Shown: positions 49,195 to 59,313, counted from the stretch's first letter. The stretch: 64,000 nucleotides of DNA from Halobacterium wangiae (GCF_021249345.1 NZ_CP089588.1:2914001-2978000), one strand, 5' to 3'. Notes: a model not told the origin generated them from the letters alone. Program-made: numbers and translations.

Positions 49195-50390
49195 CAGCGC
49201 AGCGCCTCCACGGCGGCCAGCGGTTCGCCGGTGAGCATGCGGAGCGCGGCGCCGCCACCGGTGCTGATGTGGTCGAATCCCGAGAGGCCGAACTTCCGGA
49301 TGGCGGCCGCGGTGTCGCCGCCGCCGACGATGGTGTACTCCGCTCGCGTGGCGGCCTCGTAGAGGCCGCGAGTGCCGTCGGCGAACAGTTCGTCCTCGAA
49401 GACGCCCGCGGGACCGTTCAGGATGGCGGTGCCGGTCTCCGCGAGGACGTCCGCGTACGCCTCGACGGTGTCGCTCCCGAGGTCCATCACGGCCTCGTCG
49501 TCACGGGGCGGGAGCTCCGAGACCGGAAGTTCGCATCGTTCGCCGTCGCGCGCGACGGCTACGTCGACGGGGAGGAGGATGCTGTCGCCGTGTGACTCGA
49601 GCAGGGCCTCTGCGGTCTCGATCTCCGCCTCGTACCCGTTATCGTGGATGAGTTCCGTGCTCCGGCGACCGACGTCGACGCCGTCGGCCGCGAGGAAGAT
49701 GTTCGCGACGACGCCAGTGCAGAGGACGGTCTCCGCGAGGCCGTTCTCGAGTGCGTGTTCCGCGACGGCCACCGAATCCGGGACCTTCGCGCCGCCGACG
49801 ACGTACGTCCGCGGGGTCGGCGTCTCCTCGATGGCGCCGAGGACGTCGAGTTCTTCCTCCATCACGCGCCCCGCGTACGAGTCGAGGAGTTCGGGGAAGC
49901 CGACGAGCGAGGGCTGCGATCGGTGGGACGCCGCGAACGCGTCGTTGACGTACGCGTCGAGGGCGGGGGAGAGCCGGGAGACGAGGAACGTCTCCGCGGC
50001 GCGCGCCGGGTCGAACTCCATGTACTCCTCGCTGTAGAAGCGAGTGTTCTCGAGGAGCACCGCTTCGCCCGAGTCGAGGGCGTCGATGGCGTCCCGGGCG
50101 TCCGCGCTGAACGTGGCGTCGCAGTAGTCGACGTCGTGGTCGAGTAGTTCGTCGAGGCGGTCGGCGTGCGATTCGAGGCGCGCGAACTCGTCGCCGCCGG
50201 GTCGACCCTGGTGGGCGAGCACCGCGACGCGCGCGCCAGCGTCGAGCAACTCGGACAGCGTGTCGACGTGAGCCCGCAGGCGAGCGTCGTCGGCCAGCGA
50301 GTCGTCGTCCGCGAGCGGACTGTTGATGTCGACCCGAACACCGACCGCAGCGTCGGCCGCCGGGAGGTCGTCGAGGGTCCGTATCGCCAT
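49194..50390 (-). CDS. pgk: Phosphoglycerate kinase
   Basis: This 398-residue protein has the substrate-binding VRVDINSPLADDD, AHQGRPGGDEF and the C-terminal nucleotide loop YTIVGGGDTAAAIRKFG, then STGGGAAL. It interconverts 1,3-bisphosphoglycerate and 3-phosphoglycerate with ATP in glycolysis or gluconeogenesis. The length is normal for the family. It heads a short operon with the GNAT gene. Confidence 0.96.
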   Translation of the reverse strand: MAIRTLDDLPAADAAVGVRVDINSPLADDDSLADDARLRAHVDTLSELLDAGARVAVLAHQGRPGGDEFARLESHADRLDELLDHDVDYCDATFSADARDAIDALDSGEAVLLENTRFYSEEYMEFDPARAAETFLVSRLSPALDAYVNDAFAASHRSQPSLVGFPELLDSYAGRVMEEELDVLGAIEETPTPRTYVVGGAKVPDSVAVAEHALENGLAETVLCTGVVANIFLAADGVDVGRRSTELIHDNGYEAEIETAEALLESHGDSILLPVDVAVARDGERCELPVSELPPRDDEAVMDLGSDTVEAYADVLAETGTAILNGPAGVFEDELFADGTRGLYEAATRAEYTIVGGGDTAAAIRKFGLSGFDHISTGGGAALRMLTGEPLAAVEALR

Positions 50391-50492
50391 GTACGAGAAG
50401 GGAGCCTAGCGGCCTGTATATGCGTTACTGTCTCCGGAACGGTGAGGGCAGAACTAACGCACGGTAGCGGTCGGCTAAAGCCGTCGGTCGGC

Positions 50493-51077
50493 TCAGACGG
50501 AGCGACACTCGATGCAGAGCAGTTGCCCGTTGACGGAGACCAGTTCCCCCGTGAGTCCGCCACAGCTCTCGCAGACGCCCTGTTCGGCGTAGTCGGTCTG
50601 GGTTCCGGTGAAGTCGTCGCGTGACGACCCGTCGCCGAACTCGCTGCCGGAGTGCTGGCTCGCGCCCGCACTCACCGCCTCCGGAGACTGCTCGCGCGCG
50701 GGCCCGGTGACCGTGGGAGCGATGTCCCGGGCCTCGACGATGCCACGGACGCCGTTCCCGTCGGTCACGAGAACTCGCGGGTCGCCGGTTCGCCCCATCG
50801 CGTTCGCCGCGTCCGAGACCACGGCGTCCGGTGGTAGCATCTCCGGCGTCTCCCGCATGACGTCCGAGACGGTCGTGTCGGCGAAGCGCGCGTCGTCGAG
50901 GAGCAGGTCGAGGACCCCCTCCGTGGTGACCAGGCCGACGGGTTGGTTGCCCCGGAGTACAACCGCGCTGGTGGTGTTCTCCGCGCGCATCAACTCGACC
51001 GCGTCGAGCAACGGGTCGGACTCGCTCACACCGACGAACTCGTGGGACATGACGTCCCTGAGGGGTAATTGAGGCAT
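50493..51077 (-). CDS. CBS-domain pair with C-terminal zinc ribbon
   Basis: This 194-residue protein has two CBS repeats (RDVMSHEFVGVSESDPLLDA, then VSDVMRETPEMLPPDAVVSD). A Ser/Gly-rich linker and a CESCGGLTG...LCIEC zinc ribbon follow. CBS pairs bind adenine nucleotides; the target here is unknown. The start at 51077 is the first Met with the conserved CBS beginning. It is monocistronic. Confidence 0.9.
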   Translation of the reverse strand: MPQLPLRDVMSHEFVGVSESDPLLDAVELMRAENTTSAVVLRGNQPVGLVTTEGVLDLLLDDARFADTTVSDVMRETPEMLPPDAVVSDAANAMGRTGDPRVLVTDGNGVRGIVEARDIAPTVTGPAREQSPEAVSAGASQHSGSEFGDGSSRDDFTGTQTDYAEQGVCESCGGLTGELVSVNGQLLCIECRSV

Positions 51078-51258
51078 GTGAACAGCTAACACGCAATCGG
51101 GCTAAAGTGTGTTCCCGTAACGTGTATGACCTGTTCGCCCGTAGTTCACTGTCGACGATTCTCGACGAGTGCCAATTGGGACAGACACTCGCGCGGACCG
51201 ACACGTGGCCCGAGTGGAAACGCTGCATTCAACACCACGCACCCCCGTGCCTGTAGCA

Positions 51259-51951
51259 ATGACCATCCCGTCGTTCGTCGTCGGCATCGCGGGGGGAACC
51301 GGGGCCGGGAAGACGACGGTCGCACACGAGGTGACGGAGAACGTCGGGGAGGCGGTCACACTCATCCCGCTCGACAACTACTACGCCGACCTCGGCCACA
51401 TGGACTTCGAGGAGCGCGCCGAGGTCAACTACGACCACCCGTCGGCGTTCGAGTGGGAGTTGCTCCGCGACCACCTCGACAGCCTCCTCTCCGGGCAGCC
51501 CGTCGAGATGCCCCAGTACAACTTCGAGGAACACCTCCGGGAGGACGAACGCGTCACCGTCGAACCGACCGACGTCATCGTCCTGGAGGGCATCCTCGCG
51601 CTGTACGACGAGCGGGTCAACGAGATGCTCGACCTCCACATCTACGTCGAGACGGACGCCGACGTCCGCATCCTCCGCCGTATCGAGCGCGACGTCGTCG
51701 ACCGCGGCCGCGACCTCGAGGGCGTCATGGAGCAGTACCTCTCGACGGTGAAGCCGATGCACGAGCAGTTCATCGAACCGACGAAGAAGGACGCCGACAT
51801 CATCATCCCGGAGGGCGCGAACTCCGTCGCGGTGAACCTCCTCGAGGAGAAGGTGGCGGCCGAGAGTCGCGAGATGGCCGCGTGGGCCGCTCGCGAAGAG
51901 GACGGCGAGCGCTACACCGACAGCGGGCGACCCGTCGGCGACACGAAGTAG
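51259..51951 (+). CDS. udk: Uridine kinase
   Basis: This 230-residue protein has Walker A in VGIAGGTGAGKTTVAHEV, substrate loop LDNYYADLGHMDFEERAEVN and PQYNFEEHLRED. The lid region reads ILRRIERDVVDRGRDL. It phosphorylates uridine and cytidine in pyrimidine salvage. The ATG at 51259 begins the conserved core; upstream frame is not protein-like. It converges on a DUF5785 gene. Confidence 0.95.
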   Translation: MTIPSFVVGIAGGTGAGKTTVAHEVTENVGEAVTLIPLDNYYADLGHMDFEERAEVNYDHPSAFEWELLRDHLDSLLSGQPVEMPQYNFEEHLREDERVTVEPTDVIVLEGILALYDERVNEMLDLHIYVETDADVRILRRIERDVVDRGRDLEGVMEQYLSTVKPMHEQFIEPTKKDADIIIPEGANSVAVNLLEEKVAAESREMAAWAAREEDGERYTDSGRPVGDTK

Positions 51952-52275
51952 CTACGCGGTCGGGTGGTACTCCAGGTAGTTGCCCCGGCGAAGCGCCGCC
52001 CCGACCTTCTTGTGGAAGTCGACTTTCGTCTCGAACTCGTCGACCTCGACGTGCTCGAAGATGTCCGCGACCGAGACGACACGTCGGTGGTTCAATCGAA
52101 TCGGCCAGTCGCCGTACTCCTCGACGAACGCCGCCGCGTCCAGCGGGAAGTCCCCGTGCTCGTCGGTCATCTTCGAGAGCACTGCGAGCCCGTAGTTGCG
52201 GCCGCCCTCGCTACCCTTCTCCCCGTCCGGGTCGTGAATCCAGTTCCGCCCCGAAGGGTCTTCCATCTCTGCCAT
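51952..52275 (-). CDS. DUF5785 family protein
   Basis: This 107-residue protein reads DPSGRNWIHDPDGEKGSEGG, then HGDFPLDAAAFVEEYGDWPI and ADIFEHVEVDEFETKVDFHK. It matches the widely conserved haloarchaeal DUF5785 family; function unknown. Its stop abuts the uridine kinase stop, convergently. Confidence 0.85.
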   Translation of the reverse strand: MAEMEDPSGRNWIHDPDGEKGSEGGRNYGLAVLSKMTDEHGDFPLDAAAFVEEYGDWPIRLNHRRVVSVADIFEHVEVDEFETKVDFHKKVGAALRRGNYLEYHPTA

Positions 52276-52460
52276 ACACGGACGGTTCCGCGCTGGCCCC
52301 AAAACCGTTTCTCAATTGCGCTGACTGGACAGCCGAAGTTGCTAGCGTTCGCGGGCCGAACGATTCGGAGAACCCGAGGCCCGGGATTCACCGAGCGCGA
52401 AGTGCTCGGACCGAGGAACCCTCGAAGCCGCGCGAAGCGCGGCTGAGGGGGTGACGCTGT

Positions 52461-52515
52461 GTTTTTGGCGTAGCTTTTGCAAGCGCGGGCCGCTGGCTCG
52501 CGCGCTGGAAAAGGT
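52461..52515 (+). repeat. Short palindromic repeat element, copy 2
   Basis: The plus strand reads TTTTTGG, six bases, TTTTGC, a GC-only palindrome, then GGAAAAGGT. The copy at 5553 has the same layout on the opposite strand. It lies four bases from the 3' end of tRNA-Ser. The rest of the gene-free interval 52276-52519 shows only further short GC hairpins (for example GCCGCGCGAAGCGCGGC, near 52428). Confidence 0.55.
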
Positions 52516-52519
52516 ACAC

Positions 52520-52600
52520 GGTGAGGATGGGATTCGAACCCATGAGGCTGACGCCACCGGTTTTCAAGACCGGCGCATTAGGCCGCTCTGCCACCTCACC
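52520..52600 (-). tRNA. tRNA-Ser (anticodon UGA)
   Basis: This 81-base tRNA has acceptor stem GGTGAGG/CCTCACC and a long variable arm typical of serine tRNAs. The anticodon stem-loop CCGGTCTTGAAAACCGG gives the anticodon UGA. The T-arm is ATGGGTTCGAATCCCAT. Confidence 0.94.
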
Positions 52601-52655
52601 ACGCGAACTGGCGTAGGGACGGGTGACGGTTGAAACTGTCGTTGTCCGGTGGTGA

Positions 52656-53420
52656 TCAGTCGCGGACGAGTGTCGCCTGGCCGCCGACGGGATCGACGCT
52701 GAGGCCGAGTTCCTCGACGTAGGCCGTCGTGTGGGGTGGGACGAGGCGGTGGGCGGCGTGGCGGGCGCCGAGTTCGGCGACCAGCGACCTGAGGTCGTCG
52801 CCGGTCCGGACGCGGATGGTCCGCGGGAGGAAGTCGACGTCGTGGCCGGCGTCGAGCGCGCGAGCGGTCAGGTTCTCGATGGGCGGGACGTCGTAGGCGC
52901 CGGTGAAGTCGATGGGGTCGCTGAACCCCGCGAAGTAGACGCGACCGGCGGCGGCAGGACCGAGGACGACGGGACTACGCCGGAGTTTCATCGCGGCGCT
53001 GTCGACGTCCTTCCGGAGGAACAGTGGCGCGTCGGGTTCGAGGACGGCCGCCGAGGTCACACCCTCGCGTTCGAGCAGGTGGGAGACGGTGTTGCCGACG
53101 CGCGCGGCCTTCAATGAGCCGACCTGCACCTCGACGCGGACGTCCTCGCGTTCTTCCTCGTCCAGAACGGACTCGACGAGAGCCCGGACTTCGGCTTCCG
53201 CGTCGGCGTCCGCCGGGACGTGCTCGCTGGGCAGGTCGTCGTCCGGCCGGTAGTTGACGAGCAACTCGCCGCCGCTCTCGGCGGCAGCCAGGAACGCGTC
53301 GGCGGCCATCGCCTCGTACAGCGACGTGGCTTCGGACTCCGTGAGCGGCGACGTGTCGGGGAGCTCTGGGAGCACGAGTCCGTCCCGCGGCGGGTCGATC
53401 GTGACGGCGACGACGGTCAT
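52656..53420 (-). CDS. Conserved protein, DUF2064/glycosyltransferase-like
   Basis: This 254-residue protein begins MTVVAVTIDPPRDGLVLPEL, followed by SLYEAMAADAFLAAAESGGE and LLVNYRPDDDLPSEHVPADA. It has an alpha/beta layout resembling nucleotide-diphospho-sugar transferase relatives such as DUF2064, but lacks an obvious DxD. The start at 53420 excludes a basic upstream stretch. Its function is unknown. Confidence 0.65.
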   Translation of the reverse strand: MTVVAVTIDPPRDGLVLPELPDTSPLTESEATSLYEAMAADAFLAAAESGGELLVNYRPDDDLPSEHVPADADAEAEVRALVESVLDEEEREDVRVEVQVGSLKAARVGNTVSHLLEREGVTSAAVLEPDAPLFLRKDVDSAAMKLRRSPVVLGPAAAGRVYFAGFSDPIDFTGAYDVPPIENLTARALDAGHDVDFLPRTIRVRTGDDLRSLVAELGARHAAHRLVPPHTTAYVEELGLSVDPVGGQATLVRD

Positions 53421-53547
53421 ACGTTGTCCTGGGGTCCCGGGTGGCTTGAACGCGGTGGTACGGTCGTGGGAGCGACGCGGCGGTTTGCCCCCGCGATAGT
53501 GCGACCCGCGAACCAACTAAGCCCGTGCAGCCGTAACTATCGCGACC

Positions 53548-53757
53548 GTGGACACGCGAACGATACTCACCGGAATCGCGCTCGCCACGATCGTAGCTGG
53601 AGCGGTCGGCGCCGTTCTCGCACTGCCGGCAGCGCTCGGACTGGTCGCGGGTGCGGCGACCTTCGCGTTCCTCGTCGTCGCCGTTCTCGCGGTCGTCGGC
53701 GCGGGCGTCGGCGGCACTGGCGGCCCCAGCCACACGAAAACACCGTACTGGCGGTAG
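53548..53757 (+). CDS. Small two-helix membrane protein
   Basis: This 69-residue product starts at a GTG and is nearly all hydrophobic: ILTGIALATIVAGAVGAVLA, then VAGAATFAFLVVAVLAVVGA, ending in GGTGGPSHTKTPYWR. The composition and single conserved-looking tail support a real membrane protein. It stands alone between convergent and divergent genes. Its function is unknown. Confidence 0.6.
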   Translation: MDTRTILTGIALATIVAGAVGAVLALPAALGLVAGAATFAFLVVAVLAVVGAGVGGTGGPSHTKTPYWR

Positions 53758-53787
53758 AGACGACGTTCTCACCGCCGCTGGAGGGTG

Positions 53788-54420
53788 CTACCGGCCGCGG
53801 CGCCCCTTCGTCTGCCGGTAGTCCGTCCCCAGCAGGTCGAGGAAGAACTCGATGTAGGTCTCGGTCTGCTCGTCGGTCAGGTCGGTGGGGTGGACCATCG
53901 GCGCGAGTTCGAAGCCGCGCCCGCGGATTGTCGTCGCGTGGCACTCCTCGACGTCGAACTCCTCGGCGGGCTTCGTGGTGTGCTCCCGCGCGAGTTCGGT
54001 GAGCGCGCGCTGGCCCACGGGCACCAGGATCTCCGGGTTGATCATCCGGACGTCGGCGTTGAGGTACGGTTCGCAGGTCGTCACCTCCGTGTCGGACGGG
54101 TCGCGGTCGGGGTGCCGACAGCGAGTGAGGTACGCGAGGTAGGCGTTGTCCAGTTCCGGTTCCTCACTCGACGGGAGGGAGTTGTTCAGCCCGACGCTCC
54201 CGAGGATGTGCTGGAACCGTTCGCCCGCCTCGTCGCCCGTGAACGGGACGCCGGTGCGCTCGGCGCCCGCGCTCGGCGCCTCGCCGACGAAGACGAAGTC
54301 CGCGCCCACGTCCCCGTAGCCGTGGACGACGCGCTCGCGGACGTCACAGAGGCCGGGACAGTTCCGGCACTCCTCGTCCATCCCGTACGGGTTCTGCTGG
54401 CCGCGCTGGTGGGCGTCCAT
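53788..54420 (-). CDS. Uracil-DNA glycosylase superfamily protein
   Basis: This 210-residue protein has ECRNCPGLCDVRERVVHGYG and RCRHPDRDPSDTEVTTCEPY, the Cys set for a 4Fe-4S cluster as in family 4/5 enzymes. The active-site motif is FVFVGEAPSAGAERTGVPF, and the late HP (MVHPTDL) completes the pocket. It removes uracil from DNA. The ATG at 54420 is favoured over an in-frame upstream Met. It is monocistronic. Confidence 0.88.
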   Translation of the reverse strand: MDAHQRGQQNPYGMDEECRNCPGLCDVRERVVHGYGDVGADFVFVGEAPSAGAERTGVPFTGDEAGERFQHILGSVGLNNSLPSSEEPELDNAYLAYLTRCRHPDRDPSDTEVTTCEPYLNADVRMINPEILVPVGQRALTELAREHTTKPAEEFDVEECHATTIRGRGFELAPMVHPTDLTDEQTETYIEFFLDLLGTDYRQTKGRRGR

Positions 54421-54479
54421 CTGTGCGCTACTCGGGCCCCCTCGCAAAAAGCCGCTTCGCTCGACTAGGTCGACGGCCG

Positions 54480-55631
54480 TTACTCGTTGCGCGGACTGCT
54501 TGGGTGGTAGTCGGTGTCGTACTCGCCGGGTTGGCCGTCGAGTCGGTCCGGGTTGATGCGGCCACCGAGCAGCATGAAGTCGAGGATGGTGACGTTGAGC
54601 ATCGCCTCGACCACGGGGACGCCCCGCGGTGGGAGCACTGGGTCGTGGCGCCCGATGACCTGTTCGGTCTTCTCCTCACCGGTCTCCCAGTCCACGGTCT
54701 GTTGCTCCTTCGGAATCGACGTCGGCGCGTGCAGCGTCACCTCGCCGTAGATGGGTTCGCCGGTCGTGATGCCGCCCTGCAGTCCGCCGTGGTCGTTCTC
54801 GACGGGGACCGGCTCACCCTCATCGGAGAACTCCCAGTCGTCGTTGCGGTCCTTGCCGGTCCACTCCCGGGCCTCGCGGCCGAGGCCGAACTCGAAGGCC
54901 GTCGTCGCTGGCACGGACAGCATCGCCTGCCCGAGTCGCGCCTCCACGCTGTCGAAGCGCGGGGCGCCGAGTCCGCGGGGGACACCACGGACCTCGAAGT
55001 AGATCGACCCGCCGATGGAGTCGCCCTCGGCCTGGTACGCCTCGATCAGCTCCTGCATCTCCGCGGCCGTCTCCGGGTGTGCACAGCGGACGTCGTTGTC
55101 CTCCGTGTGTTCGAGCATCTCCTCGAAGGAGACCTCGGGCGCTTCGACGTCGCCGATTTGGTTGACGTGGGCCTTCGTCTGCACGCCCTCACGCTCCAGG
55201 ATCTCCTTGGCGATAGCGCCCGCCGCGACCCAGTTCACCGTCTCGCGCGCTGACGAGCGACCGCCGCCGCCCCAGTTCCGGGTGCCGAACTTCGCGGAGT
55301 ACGTGAAGTCGCCGTGGCTCGGTCGTGGCGCGGTGACGAACGGTTCGTACTTTCCGGACTCGGCGTCCTTGTTCTGGATGGTCATCCCGATGGGCGTCCC
55401 CGTCGTGTAGCCGTCCTGGATTCCGGAGTTGATGGTGACCTCGTCGGGTTCGCCCCGCGAGGTTGTGATCATCGACTGGCCGGGCTTCCGGCGGTCGAGT
55501 TCGCGCTGGATCGTCTCCTCGTCGAGTTCGAGTCCCGCGGGACAGCCCGAGACCACGACGCCCATCCCGGGACCGTGACTCTCCCCGTAGGTCGTGACCT
55601 GGAACAGTCGCCCAAAGCGATTACCGTTCAT
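54480..55631 (-). CDS. aroC: Chorismate synthase
   Basis: This 383-residue protein has the chorismate synthase signatures GESHGPGMGVVVSGCPAG, then RPSHGDFTYSAKFGTRNWGG and GRSSARETVNWVAAGA. It makes chorismate from EPSP with reduced FMN. The length is normal. aroA lies 560 bp upstream on the same strand, with a small regulator between on the opposite strand. Confidence 0.97.
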   Translation of the reverse strand: MNGNRFGRLFQVTTYGESHGPGMGVVVSGCPAGLELDEETIQRELDRRKPGQSMITTSRGEPDEVTINSGIQDGYTTGTPIGMTIQNKDAESGKYEPFVTAPRPSHGDFTYSAKFGTRNWGGGGRSSARETVNWVAAGAIAKEILEREGVQTKAHVNQIGDVEAPEVSFEEMLEHTEDNDVRCAHPETAAEMQELIEAYQAEGDSIGGSIYFEVRGVPRGLGAPRFDSVEARLGQAMLSVPATTAFEFGLGREAREWTGKDRNDDWEFSDEGEPVPVENDHGGLQGGITTGEPIYGEVTLHAPTSIPKEQQTVDWETGEEKTEQVIGRHDPVLPPRGVPVVEAMLNVTILDFMLLGGRINPDRLDGQPGEYDTDYHPSSPRNE

Positions 55632-55868
55632 GCTCGGAGGATACGGCGGCAGGGGTTTAGTGCTTGCAGTACGCGCAACGGGTGCCGGTCGTGGACGAAT
55701 CCGACCCGCGGCCCTGCAACCACCTGGTAACTACTCGATGGTAACAGGTGCGTACATAGACTTCACGAGACACGTAGATGTCCCCAGACGACCCCAAGAC
55801 GCATCCTGTCGACAACTTAATCGTTGAGGTGAAGGCCTTATGGCCGACTGTGGCCTTCCATATTCGAC

Positions 55869-56180
55869 ATGGCAGAATCGATGCGGATCGGCGCAGAGAG
55901 GGGCGACGTACGTATTCACGGCGCACTGGCGAACGAACGCCGGCGTCACGTCCTCTCGATACTCGAGGACGCGAATGCCGAGCTGTCGCTGAACGAACTC
56001 GTGCGGGAACTCGCTGACCTCGAGAGTGGGAACAAACCGGGAGCGACCTGCGACGAGGTCAAGCAGATCCGTATCTCGCTGTACCACCGCCACCTCCCGA
56101 AGCTAGCGGACGTCGGACTCGTCGAGCACAACCCCGGGAAGCAGACCGTCGCGCTCGCGAACGACGAACTCGACGTGTAG
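55869..56180 (+). CDS. DUF7344-like winged-helix regulator (second)
   Basis: This 103-residue protein has IHGALANERRRHVLSILEDA, then RISLYHRHLPKLADVGLVEH, the same core as the protein at 12418. It lies between aroC and aroA on the opposite strand. The gene-free interval 55632-55868 upstream holds its promoter and no other gene. A regulatory link to the aro genes is inference. Confidence 0.82.
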   Translation: MAESMRIGAERGDVRIHGALANERRRHVLSILEDANAELSLNELVRELADLESGNKPGATCDEVKQIRISLYHRHLPKLADVGLVEHNPGKQTVALANDELDV

Positions 56181-56190
56181 CGGGACCTCC

Positions 56191-57474
56191 TCACCGAGCG
56201 ACGTCGGCGCCGAGATCCTCGAGTACGTCGAAGAAGTCGGGGAACGAGACGTCGACGTGTTCTGCACCCTCGATAGTGGTCTCACCGTCGGCGACCAGTC
56301 CAGCGACGGCGAGCGCCATCACGAGGCGGTGGTCGCCGCGACCGTCGACGCGTGCCCCGACGAGCTCGGACTCGCCGCCGTGGACGAGCAGTTCGTCCGG
56401 GCGTTCCTCGGTTTTGACGCCGAGTTCCGCGAGCTCCTCGGCCATCGCGCTCACGCGGTCGGTCTCCTTGTAGCGGACGTGCTCGGCGTCCGTGATGTGC
56501 ATCGTGCCGTCGGCGGCGGCACCGAGGACGGCGAGCGTCGGGAGCAGGTCCGGCGTGTCCGCGACGTCCACGGTGACGCCCGAGAGCGCCGACTGCCGGA
56601 CGACGATCTCGCCCGCGTCGTCGCGCCACTCGACGTCCGCGCCCATGCGGTCGAGCACGTCGACGATAGCGGTGTCGCCCTGCGCGCTCGGGTGGGCACC
56701 CTCGACGACCACCTCGTCGTCGGCAGCGAGCGCGCCCGCCGCGAGCAGGTAGGAGACCGAGGAGAAGTCGCCGGGGACGTCGTACTCGCTGCTGGCGGGG
56801 TCGTAGGACTGCCCGCCAGCGACACTGTAGCCGTCCGCAGTCTCCTCGGCTTCGACCCCGAAGTCCGCCAGCACGTCGAGGGTGATGTCGACGTACGGCG
56901 CGGACTTCAGCTCCGTCGTCAACGCGACGTCGATGCCGCGCTCCGTGGCGGCGCCGGCCATGAGCAGCGACGTGACGAACTGCGAGGAGACGTCGCCCGG
57001 CATCTCGACGTGGCCGCCCTCGATCGGGCCGTCGACGACGAGCGGCGCCTGGCCGTTCCCGCGCGTAGAGCACGCACGACCGCCGAGCGCCTCGATAGCG
57101 TCGAGGAGCGGTCCCTGGGGCCGCGAGCGCAGCGACTCGTCGCCGGTGAGGACGGTGGTGCCGTCGACGAGCGCCGCTGTCCCGGTGACGAGGCGCATCG
57201 TCGTCCCGGAGTTCGCGCAGTCGACGACGTCCGCGGGGACGGAGGGGGTCCCGTCGAAGCCGGTCACGTTCCAGTCGTCGCCCTCGCGTGCCTCGCTGCC
57301 GCCGAACGCCTCGACCGCCGCGGCGGTCGCACGAGTGTCCGCGCTGTCCAGGGGATTCCGGACGAGTGCGCCGTCGGCGTACCCAGCGGCGAGCAGCGCG
57401 CGGTGCGTGTAGCTCTTCGAGGGCGGAGCGCGCGCGGCGCCGCTCACCCGCGAGTTCCCGACAGTGGCTTGCAT
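56191..57474 (-). CDS. aroA: 3-phosphoshikimate 1-carboxyvinyltransferase (EPSP synthase)
   Basis: This 427-residue protein has the family signatures [36 protein letters not shown] and [18 protein letters not shown]. It makes EPSP from shikimate-3-phosphate and phosphoenolpyruvate in the shikimate pathway. The ATG at 57474 starts [20 protein letters not shown]. It diverges from the Xaa-Pro peptidase gene. Confidence 0.97.
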   Translation of the reverse strand: MQATVGNSRVSGAARAPPSKSYTHRALLAAGYADGALVRNPLDSADTRATAAAVEAFGGSEAREGDDWNVTGFDGTPSVPADVVDCANSGTTMRLVTGTAALVDGTTVLTGDESLRSRPQGPLLDAIEALGGRACSTRGNGQAPLVVDGPIEGGHVEMPGDVSSQFVTSLLMAGAATERGIDVALTTELKSAPYVDITLDVLADFGVEAEETADGYSVAGGQSYDPASSEYDVPGDFSSVSYLLAAGALAADDEVVVEGAHPSAQGDTAIVDVLDRMGADVEWRDDAGEIVVRQSALSGVTVDVADTPDLLPTLAVLGAAADGTMHITDAEHVRYKETDRVSAMAEELAELGVKTEERPDELLVHGGESELVGARVDGRGDHRLVMALAVAGLVADGETTIEGAEHVDVSFPDFFDVLEDLGADVAR

Positions 57475-57552
57475 GGGCGTGGCGACGGCGCGCCACCCCA
57501 ATAGGGTTCCGGAGGCGGTAGCGTTTAGGTGCCACCTCGACGACTCGGTGGC

Positions 57553-58725
57553 ATGGACCCCGACTTCGGGCGACTCGACGAGTACCTCGACGAACGCGGA
57601 CTCAACGGGTACGCGTTCTACGACGACGCCTCGAACTCCGACCTCTACTACGTCACCGGCTTCGGCGCGCCCGACCCGTTCTTCGCCGTCTACACGCCCG
57701 AGGCCACTGGCATCCTCGCCTCCTCGCTGGAGTATGGCCGAGCGAACAAGGAGAGCCGCGCGGACGTCGTGAAGCGCTTCTCCGACTACGACTTCCAGGA
57801 GAAGCGTGCCGACCACGACGCCGAGACGGCGTCGGCACTCGTTCGCGCGGAGTTCCTCGCCGACCTCGGCTGCGAGTCCCTCGCCGTTCAGAGGAAGTTC
57901 CCGGTCGGCGTCGCCGACGCGCTCCGCGAGGAGGGCGTCACGGTCGACGCCGACGACGACAACGTCGTGATGGACATCCGGGCGGTGAAGACCGACGAGG
58001 AGATCGAGCACGTCCGCCGCGCACAGCGCGCCAACGAGCGGGCGATGGCGCGCGCCGAGGAGTTGATCCGGGGCGCGGACGTCGTCGACGGCGTCCTCCA
58101 CCACGACGGCGAACCGCTCACCAGCGAGTTCGTGCGCCAGGAGATCGAGATCACGCTGCTCCGCAACGGCTGTTCGCTCGACGAGACCATCGTCGCCTGC
58201 GGCGCCGACGCCGCCGACCCCCACAACCGCGGCAGCGGCCCGCTGACGGCAGACGACTTCGTCATCGTCGACATCTTCCCGCGGGACAAGGCCTCGAAGT
58301 ACCACAGCGACATGACGCGGACGTTTCTGAACGGGACGCCCTCGGAGACCCAGCGCGAGTGGTACGACGTGACCGAGGAGGCGCTGGAGGCCGCCCTCGA
58401 CGCTGTCGGTCCCGGCGTCTCCGGCGAGGACGTGAACCAGGCGGTCGTCGACGTCTACCAGGAGCACGGCCACCCGACAGTCTTCACGGACCCGGAGACG
58501 GAGACGGGGTTCATCCACTCGACGGGGCACGGCGTCGGCCTCGACGTCCACGAGAAGCCCGGCGTCTCCCGCGGCGGCGACGAACTCCAGGTCGGCCACG
58601 TCGTCACCATCGAACCGGGACTCTACGACCCGGAGGTCGGCGGCGTCCGCATCGAGGACATCGTCGTGGTCACCGAGGACGGCTACGAGAATCTGGTCGA
58701 CTACCCCGTCTCGCTCGCGGAGTAG
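57553..58725 (+). CDS. M24-family Xaa-Pro peptidase
   Basis: This 390-residue protein has the pita-bread fold metal ligands: Asp in [19 protein letters not shown], His in [13 protein letters not shown] and Glu in [19 protein letters not shown]. An N-terminal creatinase-like domain precedes it. It probably cleaves Xaa-Pro peptides. The start at 57553 follows a short basic shadow. It is monocistronic. Confidence 0.92.
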   Translation: MDPDFGRLDEYLDERGLNGYAFYDDASNSDLYYVTGFGAPDPFFAVYTPEATGILASSLEYGRANKESRADVVKRFSDYDFQEKRADHDAETASALVRAEFLADLGCESLAVQRKFPVGVADALREEGVTVDADDDNVVMDIRAVKTDEEIEHVRRAQRANERAMARAEELIRGADVVDGVLHHDGEPLTSEFVRQEIEITLLRNGCSLDETIVACGADAADPHNRGSGPLTADDFVIVDIFPRDKASKYHSDMTRTFLNGTPSETQREWYDVTEEALEAALDAVGPGVSGEDVNQAVVDVYQEHGHPTVFTDPETETGFIHSTGHGVGLDVHEKPGVSRGGDELQVGHVVTIEPGLYDPEVGGVRIEDIVVVTEDGYENLVDYPVSLAE

Positions 58726-58728
58726 CGG

Positions 58729-59313
58729 TCAGCGGTACCCGTCCGAGTTCTCCTCGCTGAGGTCCTTGAACACCGCGAGGAAGTCCGCCTCGTCGAGCTC
58801 TCCGACCAGCTGGTCGAGGTTCGACCGCATCGCCGTGATCTCGTCGCACAGCGACTGGTAGCGGTCGTCGTCGACGAGTTCCTCGTCGGTCTTCGACGTC
58901 TCGAGGGTCGCGCGCTTCGACGCGAGCGAGAAGTACTGCTGTACCTCGTCGCTGTACAGCGAGCGGGCGAGCAGTCGGCTGACCAGCCGCTCGAGGTCCT
59001 CGCGGTCGACTGGCTTCACGACGTAGGCGTCGAACCCGAGTTCGAGGATGTCGAAGTCCGGGTCGACGGCCGTCACCATCGCCACCTGGCAGTCGTTGCC
59101 GCGCTCACGGACGGTCTGTAGTACGTCGTCCCCGGAGCTCTCCGGGAGGCGACGGTCGAGCAACACCACGTCTACGTCCTCGTCGAACTGTTCGAGAGCG
59201 CTCTCGGCGCTGTACGCCGTCCGTACGTCGTACCTGGCGCAGAGCCAGTCCGCGAACAGGTCTGCGAGTTCGCGTTCGTCCTCGACGACGAGGACCGTCG
59301 CCGGCCGTGTCAT
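58729..59313 (-). CDS. Response regulator with HalX domain
   Basis: This 194-residue protein has a receiver domain (ATVLVVEDERELADLFADWL, phospho-Asp in VVLLDRRLPESSGDDVLQ, Lys in AYVVKPVDREDL). A HalX helical domain follows (KRATLETSKTDEELVDDDRY). It is probably phosphorylated by the histidine kinase encoded 28 bp upstream. It has no DNA-binding domain, so its output is unclear. Confidence 0.93.
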   Translation of the reverse strand: MTRPATVLVVEDERELADLFADWLCARYDVRTAYSAESALEQFDEDVDVVLLDRRLPESSGDDVLQTVRERGNDCQVAMVTAVDPDFDILELGFDAYVVKPVDREDLERLVSRLLARSLYSDEVQQYFSLASKRATLETSKTDEELVDDDRYQSLCDEITAMRSNLDQLVGELDEADFLAVFKDLSEENSDGYR

